Positions 57,053 through 64,000 of a stretch of DNA of 64,000 bases are shown here, in pieces; within the stretch, counting starts at the first letter, position 1; each line of letters begins with the position of its first letter. The notes beneath the pieces are model-generated. The model saw nothing but the letters and a program-made list of their open reading frames with translations, made no database searches and was not told the origin of the DNA. The stretch is from positions 744,001-808,000 of the forward strand of contig CP019326.1 in assembly GCA_001971685.1 (NCBI GenBank), read 5' to 3'. This DNA is from Halomonas sp. 1513. Lineage in GTDB: Bacteria > Pseudomonadota > Gammaproteobacteria > Pseudomonadales > Halomonadaceae. The translations under genes were made by a program, and so were the position numbers.

Positions 57053-58473
57053 GCACCGCCATCGTGTGGCTGCGCCACGACCTGCGGGTGGCGGACAATC
57101 CGCTCTTCAGCGCCCTGGAGGGTGCCACGTCGTTGGCCTGCGTGTATGTGCTGGATGCCCGAGAGCTGCGTGATTGGGCGCCGGGCCAGGCCGCCAGTCG
57201 CTGCGGCCCGGCGCGGCTGCGCTTCCTGTGGCAGAGCCTGATGGCCCTGCGCGGTGAGCTGCTCAAGCGCGGCAGCGATCTGCTGGTACGCATCGGCGAC
57301 CCGCCCGAGGTGCTTGCCGAGCTGGCCCTGCGGCTGGACGCCAAGCGGCTGCTGGTGCGCGATGAGCCCGGCAGTGAAGAGCGTGCCCAACTCGATCGGC
57401 TAACGGAGCTGCTCGACGGCACCTGTCGGCTCGAGCGTTGCGAGTCGGGTATGCTGTTCACGCGCGCGCAGCTGCCCTTCGCTGACGATGCCCTGCCGGC
57501 CTCTTTCTCGGCCTTTCGCCGGCAGATGGAGCGTGACTGGCAGGTGGCGGCCCCCCTGCCGGCACCGGTGACGCTGCCGCTGTGGCCGGATGGCGCGCCG
57601 CGCGGACTGCCGCCCCTCGACCAGGTCTGCGAGCGGGCCTCGGCGTGGCGCCCGAGTGATGCCGCCGGCCTGGTAGTGGAGGGGGGCGAGGCCGCCGCCC
57701 ACGCCAGGCTCGATCACTACCTCTGGGACAGCAATGCGGTAGCCACCTACAAGGCGACTCGCAACGGGCTGCTGGGGGCGGATTTCTCGACGCGCTTTTC
57801 GCCGTGGCTGGCCCACGGTTGCCTGTCGGCACGCCAAGTACATGCCGAGGTGCGCGCCTGGGAGGCCGAGCATGGCGCCAACGAGTCGAGCTACTGGGTG
57901 ATTTTCGAACTGCTGTGGCGCGACTACTTCCACTGGGCCGCCTGGCAGGATGGCGCAACGCTGTTCGGTACGGCACAGCTGCCGTCGCCCGATGCCAGCG
58001 TGCTGGCCTGGTGTGAGGGCCGCACCGAGGTACCCTTCATCGATGCCGCCATGCGCGAGCTGGCCAGCAGCGGCTGGATCTCCAACCGCGCTCGCCAGAA
58101 CGTGGCCAGCTTCCTGGTCAAGGATGTCGGCGGCGACTGGCGGCTGGGGGCGGCCTGGTTCGAGCACTGCCTGATCGACTACGACGCCAGCAGCAACTGG
58201 GGCAACTGGCGCCACGTAGCCGGGATCGGCCGTGATCCGCGCCAGGATCGCTATTTCAACGTGCTCAAGCAGGCGCGCCAATACGATCCTCAGGGGCACT
58301 ATGTGGCGCACTGGTTGCCGGCACTGGCCGCGCTGCCGCCGGGGCCGGCCCGCCATCAGCCCTGGCAGGCAGCTCCCGAGCGCTTTGCGGCGCCGCGGGT
58401 CGAGCCGGCGGCCTGGCGCGAGTGGCGCATCCCGGCGTTGGGTGGTGCCGAGCCGGTGCAGCCGGATGAGTAA
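57049..58473 (+). CDS. phrB: Deoxyribodipyrimidine photolyase (CPD class I)
   Basis: 474 residues. The N-terminal antenna domain begins AIVWLRHDLRVADNPLF and the C-terminal FAD domain has ELLWRDYFHWAAW, GYRYIDAAM-like FIDAAMRELASSGWISNRARQNVASFLVKD and DYDASSNWGNWRHVAGIGRDPR. It uses blue light to split cyclobutane pyrimidine dimers. The Trp chain residues (W of NWGNW and others) are present. GGAGG lies before the ATG within the DUF2256 gene. Overlaps the DUF3429 gene by 8 bp. Confidence 0.96.
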   Translation: MSTAIVWLRHDLRVADNPLFSALEGATSLACVYVLDARELRDWAPGQAASRCGPARLRFLWQSLMALRGELLKRGSDLLVRIGDPPEVLAELALRLDAKRLLVRDEPGSEERAQLDRLTELLDGTCRLERCESGMLFTRAQLPFADDALPASFSAFRRQMERDWQVAAPLPAPVTLPLWPDGAPRGLPPLDQVCERASAWRPSDAAGLVVEGGEAAAHARLDHYLWDSNAVATYKATRNGLLGADFSTRFSPWLAHGCLSARQVHAEVRAWEAEHGANESSYWVIFELLWRDYFHWAAWQDGATLFGTAQLPSPDASVLAWCEGRTEVPFIDAAMRELASSGWISNRARQNVASFLVKDVGGDWRLGAAWFEHCLIDYDASSNWGNWRHVAGIGRDPRQDRYFNVLKQARQYDPQGHYVAHWLPALAALPPGPARHQPWQAAPERFAAPRVEPAAWREWRIPALGGAEPVQPDE

Positions 58474-58933
58474 GGAGCATGCTGGGCTGCTGCAGGCCCG
58501 ATTGACCACGCGGCTGGGTAGTGCAGGCCTTTTGCCCTTTGCCCTGACGCTGCTGATGGCCTGGACGGCGCCGACGGGCTGGCAAGCGTGGGCGGTCAGC
58601 GCATTTCTCTTCTACAGCGCGGTGATCCTGTCGTTTCTCGGCGGCGTCCAGTGGGGCGTGGCGATGAGCCTGGACGCGCCCGAGGATGCGGCGTTTGCCT
58701 CGCGGATGCTGCGCAGCATGCTGCCCAGCCTGATCGCCTGGCCGGCGCTGCTGCTGCCGGACCTGGCCGCTACCCTGACCCTGCTGGCGGGCTTCCTGCT
58801 GGTGCATGTCTATGAAGGCCAGCCCGCCAGCCGGGCGCGGCTGCCTGGTTGGTACCAGTCGCTGAGGCGCTCCCTGACGTTGTGCGTCGCCGGCGGACAT
58901 GTGCTGATGACGCTGCGTCTGGTGATCGGCTGA
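58466..58933 (+). CDS. DUF3429-family membrane protein
   Basis: 155 residues and about five helices. SAFLFYSAVILSFLGGVQWG is the DUF3429 signature. It begins 8 bases inside the end of phrB. This family is uncharacterised. Its coupling with the photolyase may be no more than operon sharing. Confidence 0.85.
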   Translation: MSKEHAGLLQARLTTRLGSAGLLPFALTLLMAWTAPTGWQAWAVSAFLFYSAVILSFLGGVQWGVAMSLDAPEDAAFASRMLRSMLPSLIAWPALLLPDLAATLTLLAGFLLVHVYEGQPASRARLPGWYQSLRRSLTLCVAGGHVLMTLRLVIG

Positions 58934-59025
58934 AGGCGGGCAAACGGGACTGGTTCCGCGGGCACTTCTGGGCGATGATCCCGGTCACAGACTGACTCAT
59001 TTCGGAACTGCTGACAGGGATGGCC

Positions 59026-60327
59026 ATGCGTAAGCTTTTCTTCACTTCACTGGTGTTCACCATGCTTGCCGGCTGCCAGTCCGGCGCCCAGATGGCGCCG
59101 CCGGCCGCCGCCGACGACGCCGAGCCTCAGGCCAGCGAGACCGCCTCCGACAGCGGCGCGGCATCGGCCAGCAGCGCATCCAACGGCGCTGACAACGGCG
59201 CCGAGCGTCCGGCCAGTTTCACGGCCTGGGTCGACGCATTTCGCCGCCATGCGCGCAGCGAAGGGATCTCCCAGGCGACCCTCGACGAGGCCTTCGCCGA
59301 GGTGCGCTACCAGCCGCGCATCATCGAGCTCGACAGGTCGCAGCCGGAGTTCGTGAGGCCGATCTGGGAATACCTCGACACCGCGGTCTCCTCGACGCGC
59401 ATCAACCAGGGTCGCGACAAGCTCGCCGAGCACCGCGACACCGCCCGCGAGATGGAGCAGCGCTACGGCGTGCCGGCCGAGATCGTGGTGGCGATCTGGG
59501 GCATCGAGAGCAACTACGGCGGTAATTTCGGCAGCTTCTCGACCATCGATGCGCTGGCCACCCTGGGCTACGACGGCCGCCGCCAGAGCTTCGCCCGCGG
59601 CGAGCTGATGGCGGCGCTGCGCATCATCGAGCAGGGTGATATCGCCGCCGAGCAGATGGTCGGCTCTTGGGCCGGCGCCATGGGCCACACTCAGTTCATC
59701 CCCTCGAGCTTCGAAGCCTACGCCGAGGACGGCGACGGCGACGGGCGCCGCGATATCTGGGGCAGTATTCCCGACGTCATGGCCTCCACCGCCAACTACC
59801 TGGCGCGGGCCGGCTGGCAGCGCGGCCAGCCGTGGGGCGTCGAGGTCGAGCTGGGCAGCGACTTCGACTACTCCCAGGCCGACGATACCCGCTTGAGCAG
59901 CCGTGAGTGGGCCGAGCGCGGGGTGCGCCCGGTGAACGGCGGCAGCCTGCCCGACTTCCGCGAGGCGGCGGTGGTGGTGCCGGCGGGGGCCAGCGGCCCG
60001 GCGTTCCTGGTCGGCCCTAACTATCGGGCGATCCTGCGCTACAACAACGCTACCAGCTATGCGCTGGCGGTGGGCACCCTGGCCGATCAGATCGCCGGGC
60101 GCAGCGGCGTGGTGCAGGGCTGGCCGCGCAGCGAACAGCCGCTGACCCGCAGCCAGGTGCGCGAGCTGCAGGAGCGTCTCAATGCTGCCGGCTTCGACAC
60201 CGGCACCCCGGATGGCGTGTTCGGCCCCAATACTCGCAGCGGGCTGCGCAGCTACCAGCGCGCCGAAGGGCTGGTGCCCGACGGCTTTGCCACCGTCAGC
60301 CTGCTGGAGCGCCTGCAGCGGCGCTAG
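59026..60327 (+). CDS. Lytic murein transglycosylase with peptidoglycan-binding domain (MltB-like)
   Basis: 433 residues. A lipoprotein signal (MRKLFFTSLVFTMLAGC) and an Ala/Ser-rich linker lead to a transglycosylase domain (residues ~60-350). Its catalytic Glu is in IWGIESNYGGNFG, and the family segments GELMAALRIIEQGD and GSWAGAMGHTQFIPSSFEAYA follow. A C-terminal PG_binding_1 domain contains LQERLNAAGFDTGTPDGVFG. The enzyme cuts the glycan strand of murein by an intramolecular reaction that makes 1,6-anhydroMurNAc. I chose 59026 over the ATG at 59020, which would sit on the AGGGA site. Confidence 0.93.
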   Translation: MRKLFFTSLVFTMLAGCQSGAQMAPPAAADDAEPQASETASDSGAASASSASNGADNGAERPASFTAWVDAFRRHARSEGISQATLDEAFAEVRYQPRIIELDRSQPEFVRPIWEYLDTAVSSTRINQGRDKLAEHRDTAREMEQRYGVPAEIVVAIWGIESNYGGNFGSFSTIDALATLGYDGRRQSFARGELMAALRIIEQGDIAAEQMVGSWAGAMGHTQFIPSSFEAYAEDGDGDGRRDIWGSIPDVMASTANYLARAGWQRGQPWGVEVELGSDFDYSQADDTRLSSREWAERGVRPVNGGSLPDFREAAVVVPAGASGPAFLVGPNYRAILRYNNATSYALAVGTLADQIAGRSGVVQGWPRSEQPLTRSQVRELQERLNAAGFDTGTPDGVFGPNTRSGLRSYQRAEGLVPDGFATVSLLERLQRR

Positions 60328-60355
60328 GCCGCATCGACGTCCTGCGCATCGGCGC

Positions 60356-61069
60356 TCAGCCGAGCCGCGCCAGCAGTGCCACCACCGCGGTCTCGACGCG
60401 CAGGATACGCGGGCCGAGATGAATGCCCTCGCAGCCGGCGGCCAGCAGCTGCTCGACCTCGTAGGGGATGAAACCGCCCTCGGGGCCGACCAGCAGGGTG
60501 GCCGGCGCGTCAATGCCTCGCGGGCAGGCCGCTGGCATGCCGGGATGCGCCAGCAGCGCCCGGCGCCCGGCGATCTCATCGGCCAGGTTATCCTCGACGA
60601 AGGGCTTGAAGCGGGTCGCCAGGCGCACCTCGGGCAGCACCGTATCGCGGGCCTGCTCAAGGCCCAGCAGCAGGTGCTGATGGATCTTGTCGGCGGCCAG
60701 CTCCGGCGACTGCCAGTAGCTCTTCTCGACGCGCCGGGTATGCAGCAGGGTGATGCGCTTGACGCCCAGCGCGGTGACGTGCTCCAGGCTGCGCGCCAGC
60801 ATGCGTGGGCGCGGCAGGGCCAGGATCAATTCGATGTCCAGCGCCGGGGGCGGCGGCTGGTCGAGGGCATTGCACTCGAACCAGGCGCCCTCGGCGTCGA
60901 GCCGGGTCAAGCGGCCGCGGCCAATGCCGCCGCCCAGCCGGCCCAGGGTCAGCTCGTCGCCGGGGGCGGCGCGGTGCACCTCGCGCAGGTGGCGCAGGCG
61001 CCGCGGGTCGGCGATGTGCGCCCGGCCATCGGCCTGCCATTCGTCTTCTGCGAGCAGTATCAGGTTCAT
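60356..61069 (-). CDS. rsmE: 16S rRNA m3U1498 methyltransferase
   Basis: 237 residues. The SPOUT-fold core LLVGPEGGFIPYEVEQLL and GPRILRVETAVVALLARLG is diagnostic. The N-terminal PUA-like part begins MNLILLAEDEWQ. Convergent with the transglycosylase gene, 28 bases between stops. Confidence 0.95.
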   Translation of the reverse strand: MNLILLAEDEWQADGRAHIADPRRLRHLREVHRAAPGDELTLGRLGGGIGRGRLTRLDAEGAWFECNALDQPPPPALDIELILALPRPRMLARSLEHVTALGVKRITLLHTRRVEKSYWQSPELAADKIHQHLLLGLEQARDTVLPEVRLATRFKPFVEDNLADEIAGRRALLAHPGMPAACPRGIDAPATLLVGPEGGFIPYEVEQLLAAGCEGIHLGPRILRVETAVVALLARLG

Positions 61070-61131
61070 CGCGTCTCATCGTTACGGCGGGCTGGCAGCC
61101 GATAGTCTACCTCAGCACGAGCGAGTTTCGT

Positions 61132-61159
61132 TTGCATGGTCGGCCAGCCGGTGCACAAT
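61132..61159 (+). promoter_or_regulatory. Candidate promoter of phaR
   Basis: TTGCAT (61132-61137), a 16-base spacer and CACAAT (61154-61159), 31 bases before the GTG start. Confidence 0.45.
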
Positions 61160-61190
61160 ACGGGCAACCATGGATTAAAGGAGCAGCGCC

Positions 61191-61640
61191 GTGCGCGTGA
61201 TTCGCAAGTATGCCAACCGTCGTCTCTACGATACCGAGCAGAGCCGCTATGTGACCCTCGAGGACCTGCGCGGGCTGATTCTCGACGAGGTACCGTTCCG
61301 CGTCGAGGATGCCAAGAGCGGCGAGGATCTGACGCGGACCATCCTGCTCTCGATCATCATCGAGCAGGAGCAGGCCGACGGCGAGTCGGAGGTGTTCTCC
61401 AACGATCTGCTGGAGCAGTTGATTCGGGTCTACGCCATGTCCCAGCCGCTCCCCCTGGCGCGCTACCTGGAACAGGGCACCCGGCTGATGATGGAGCAGC
61501 AGCAGCGCATGCAGGATCAGTGGCAGCAGGCCATGCGTCACTCACCGATGGAACTGATGCGCGAGCTGGCCGAGGAGAACATGCGCTTCTGGCAGCAGAC
61601 CATCAACCAGGGCCAGCAGCGCAAGGACGACGAGGAGTGA
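61191..61640 (+). CDS. phaR: Polyhydroxyalkanoate synthesis repressor PhaR
   Basis: 149 residues. The N-terminal DNA-binding domain RVIRKYANRRLYDTEQSRYVTLEDL is unmistakable for PhaR, and the C-terminal helices follow (SQPLPLARYLEQGTRLMMEQQ). PhaR binds PHA granules and represses phasin and PHA genes when no polymer is present. The start is a GTG seven bases after AAAGGAG. No pha synthesis genes are near. Confidence 0.94.
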   Translation: MRVIRKYANRRLYDTEQSRYVTLEDLRGLILDEVPFRVEDAKSGEDLTRTILLSIIIEQEQADGESEVFSNDLLEQLIRVYAMSQPLPLARYLEQGTRLMMEQQQRMQDQWQQAMRHSPMELMRELAEENMRFWQQTINQGQQRKDDEE

Positions 61641-61647
61641 GGGGGTA

Positions 61648-61683
61648 GCCGACAGCCTGCCGGGCTTCTGGCATACTGTCGGC
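61648..61683 (+). promoter_or_regulatory. Inverted repeat around candidate purD promoter
   Basis: GCCGACAG (61648-61655) and CTGTCGGC (61676-61683) are perfect complements, 20 bases apart, and flank a CATACT -10-like box (61672-61677). It could be an operator or a terminator stem of phaR. Confidence 0.4.
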
Positions 61684-61731
61684 CCGAAACGGGTCCATCC
61701 TGCGTATCAATCTGTCGAGCAAGGTCTGTAG

Positions 61732-63018
61732 ATGAAGGTTCTGATCATCGGCGGCGGTGGCCGCGAACACGCCCTGGCCTGGAAGGTCGCCCAGTCTCCC
61801 GCGGTGGAGCGGGTCTTCGTAGCGCCGGGCAATGCCGGTACCGCCGGCGAGCCCAAGCTCGAGAACGTGCCCGTGGCGGCCGACGACCTGGCCGGGCTCG
61901 AGGCCTTTGCCCGCCAGCAGGATATCGCGCTGACCATCGTTGGCCCCGAGGCGCCGCTGGTCGAGGGCGTGGTCGACCGCTTCCAGGCTGCCGGTCTGAC
62001 CATCTTCGGCCCCAGCCAGGCCGCCGCCCAGCTCGAGGGCTCGAAGTCCTTCACCAAGGATTTCCTGGCCCGTCATGCGATCCCCACCGCCGACTACGCG
62101 ACCTTCACCGAGATCACTCCCGCCTTGGCCTACCTGGCCGAGAAGGGCGCGCCGATCGTGATCAAGGCCGACGGCCTGGCGGCAGGCAAGGGCGTGATCG
62201 TGGCCATGAGCGAGGCCGAGGCCGAAGCGGCGATCCGCGACATGCTCGAGGCCAACGCCTTCGGCGATGCCGGGGCACGGGTGGTGATCGAGGAGTTCCT
62301 CGATGGCGAAGAGGCCAGCTTCATCGTCATGGTCGACGGCAAGCACGTGCTGCCGATGGCCACTAGCCAGGACCACAAGCGCGCCCACGATGGCGACACG
62401 GGCCCCAACACCGGTGGCATGGGCGCCTACTCGCCGGCCCCGGTGGTCACGCCGGCGGTCTACGAGCGCATCATGGCGCAGGTCATCATCCCCACCGTCG
62501 AGGGTATGGCCGCCGAAGGCCACCCCTACGTGGGTTTCCTGTATGCCGGCCTGATGATCGACGCCGAGGGCAATCCCAAGGTGATCGAGTACAACTGTCG
62601 CTTCGGCGACCCCGAGACCCAGCCGATCGTGCTGCGCCTGCAGTCCGACCTGGCGGCGCTGTGCCTGGCCGCCACCCGCGGCGAGCTGGACACGGCGCGC
62701 TGCGAGTGGGACCCGCGCGCGGCGGTGGGCGTGGTGCTGGCCGCCGGCGGCTACCCGGGCGAGTATCGCAAGGGTGACGTGATCGACGGCCTCGAGGCCG
62801 CCGCGGATAGCGGCTGCAAGGTCTTTCACGCCGGCACCGCCAGCGATGCCGAGGGGCGCGTGGTAACCAGCGGTGGCCGTGTGCTGTGCGTCACCGCGCT
62901 GGGCGACAGCGTCTCCCAGGCGCGCGACCTGGCCTACCGCGGCGCGGCGGCCATCGACTGGCCCGGGGTGCTGCTGCGTCGCGATATCGCCTATCGTGCC
63001 ATTGCCCGCGAGGCCTAA
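61732..63018 (+). CDS. purD: Phosphoribosylamine--glycine ligase (GAR synthetase)
   Basis: 428 residues, the same size as E. coli PurD. Second step of purine synthesis. The N-terminus [18 protein letters not shown], the ATP-grasp core ([18 protein letters not shown] and the [14 protein letters not shown] loop) and the [12 protein letters not shown] segment are typical. It is alone here, not preceded by purH as in many gammaproteobacteria. Confidence 0.97.
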   Translation: MKVLIIGGGGREHALAWKVAQSPAVERVFVAPGNAGTAGEPKLENVPVAADDLAGLEAFARQQDIALTIVGPEAPLVEGVVDRFQAAGLTIFGPSQAAAQLEGSKSFTKDFLARHAIPTADYATFTEITPALAYLAEKGAPIVIKADGLAAGKGVIVAMSEAEAEAAIRDMLEANAFGDAGARVVIEEFLDGEEASFIVMVDGKHVLPMATSQDHKRAHDGDTGPNTGGMGAYSPAPVVTPAVYERIMAQVIIPTVEGMAAEGHPYVGFLYAGLMIDAEGNPKVIEYNCRFGDPETQPIVLRLQSDLAALCLAATRGELDTARCEWDPRAAVGVVLAAGGYPGEYRKGDVIDGLEAAADSGCKVFHAGTASDAEGRVVTSGGRVLCVTALGDSVSQARDLAYRGAAAIDWPGVLLRRDIAYRAIAREA

Positions 63019-63075
63019 GGCGCGCCATTCTGCCCCTGGTAGCCGTTGCGCCACCTACAACAACGGGAGAGTTCC

Positions 63076-63132
63076 ATGCGCTTCACCATCACCCGGCGCC
63101 GCTGCCCTCAAGTCATAGCGGAGCGCGACTGA
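63076..63132 (+). CDS. Possible 18-residue leader peptide upstream of prkB
   Basis: An ATG behind GGGAGAG opens a reading frame for MRFTITRRRCPQVIAERD. Its stop TGA shares an A with the ATG of the phosphoribulokinase gene (TGATG overlap). This position is usual for translationally coupled leader peptides. It may also be a chance frame. No homologue is known to me. Confidence 0.35.
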   Translation: MRFTITRRRCPQVIAERD

Positions 63133-64000
63133 TGTCCCGCGAGTATCCGGTCATCGCGGTGACCGGCTCGTCAGGCGCCGGCACCACCACGGTGCGGCGC
63201 ACCTTCGAGCGCATGTTCGCCCGCGAGGACGTGCATGCCGCCTTCGTCGACGGTGACGCCTTCCATCGCTATACCCGCGACGAACTGGCGCGCATGTTCC
63301 GCGAGGAGCCGGAGCGCACCGATGAGCTGTCGCACTTCGCCGTGGAGGCCAATCTCCTCGACCGCCTCGAGACGCTGCTGCAGGAGTACGGCGAGCAGGG
63401 CACCGGCACCTATCGGCACTATATTCACGCCGAGGACAAGCGCATGATCGAAGGCGGGCACCAGGTCGGCACCTTCACCGACTGGCAGCCGCTGCCCTGC
63501 GGTACCGACCTGCTGTTCTACGAAGGGCTGCACGGCGGCCTGGTGACCGCCGACCTGGATATCGCCCGCCACGTCGACCTGCTGGTGGGGGTGGCGCCGA
63601 CCATGAACCTGGAGTGGATCCAGAAGATCGATCGTGACACCAAGCTGCGCGGCTACTCCCAGGAAGCGGTGATCGACACCATCCTGGGGCGCATGCACGA
63701 CTATGTGCGCTACATTCAGCCGCAGTTCTCGCGTACCCATATCAATTTCCAGCGCGTTCCCACCGTGGACACCTCCAACCCTTTCGAGGTGCAGGATATT
63801 CCCACCGACGCCGAGTCGTTCGTGGTGATCCGCTTCCGCGACCCCTCGGCGGTGGATTTCCCCTACCTGCTGGCAATGATCCAGGACGCCTTCATGAGCC
63901 GGCCGCACACCCTGGTCGTCCCCGGTTCGCGGATGCCGCTGGCCATGGAGTTGATCCTGGCTCCCCTGGTACGCCACCTGCTCGCCCAGCGGCGCTTTCG
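63132..64000 (+). CDS. prkB: Phosphoribulokinase (3' end outside window)
   Basis: At least 289 residues are visible with no stop, which is close to the full size of the E. coli chromosomal enzyme. The N-terminus has a P-loop (VTGSSGAGTTTVRRTF), followed by family segments FVDGDAFHRY, the acid YRHYIHAEDKR, VGVAPTMNLEWIQKIDRD and RVPTVDTSNPF. The type is that of class I PRK found in proteobacteria, with a related group in organisms without RuBisCO. No RuBisCO gene is in view, so the substrate role here is open. Confidence 0.9.
   Translation, partial: MSREYPVIAVTGSSGAGTTTVRRTFERMFAREDVHAAFVDGDAFHRYTRDELARMFREEPERTDELSHFAVEANLLDRLETLLQEYGEQGTGTYRHYIHAEDKRMIEGGHQVGTFTDWQPLPCGTDLLFYEGLHGGLVTADLDIARHVDLLVGVAPTMNLEWIQKIDRDTKLRGYSQEAVIDTILGRMHDYVRYIQPQFSRTHINFQRVPTVDTSNPFEVQDIPTDAESFVVIRFRDPSAVDFPYLLAMIQDAFMSRPHTLVVPGSRMPLAMELILAPLVRHLLAQRRF

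Overview
The window is GC-rich, densely coded chromosome from a halophilic or alkaliphilic gammaproteobacterium, most likely of the Halomonas / Halomonadaceae type. The reasons are two complete Mrp-type Na+/H+ antiporter operons, a PHA-regulator gene (phaR), a high-potential iron-sulfur protein, a caa3-type oxidase, strongly acidic exported proteins, and the gammaproteobacterial order rnr-rlmB-rpsF-rpsR-rplI-dnaB. This assignment is inferred from gene content. No 16S gene is present.

Layout. 1-4 kb: the 3' end of fadH, then a minus-strand signalling operon (cysteine-free SUOX-fold periplasmic protein, sensor kinase, LuxR-type response regulator). 4-16 kb: an accessory-looking envelope region. 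It has a three-gene operon for a 1799-residue exported protein with two VWA domains, a transglutaminase-fold protein that has lost its catalytic Cys, and a third exported protein, followed by a membrane protein, a lipoprotein and a small exported protein. 16-21 kb: the stress operon prkA-yeaH-spoVR, ended by a strong bidirectional terminator shared with a HiPIP gene. 22-27.5 kb: ogt and a compact caa3 oxidase cluster with subunits I and III fused. 27.5-29.5 kb: a stand-alone RAM-domain protein, a membrane-anchored DNA/RNA endonuclease and four tandem tRNA-Leu(CAG) genes. 29.6-40.6 kb: rnr, rlmB, the ribosomal rpsF operon and dnaB, with a dgoR-D-K-A galactonate operon lying between rplI and dnaB. 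40.6-44.6 kb: two small uncharacterised proteins, an FeS-type photolyase operon and hemH. 44.6-56.7 kb: two divergent Mrp operons, one with A and B fused and one with seven separate genes. 56.7-64 kb: DUF2256-phrB-DUF3429, a lytic transglycosylase, rsmE, phaR, purD and a phosphoribulokinase that runs off the end.

Taken together, much of the window is about energetics and ion handling (caa3 oxidase, HiPIP, two Mrp antiporters), repair of light and alkylation damage (two photolyases of different families, ogt), and translation and RNA turnover. The least explained material is the 4-13 kb VWA / pseudo-transglutaminase operon and a pair of modular, hairpin-rich intergenic repeats near 27.5 and 33.0 kb.
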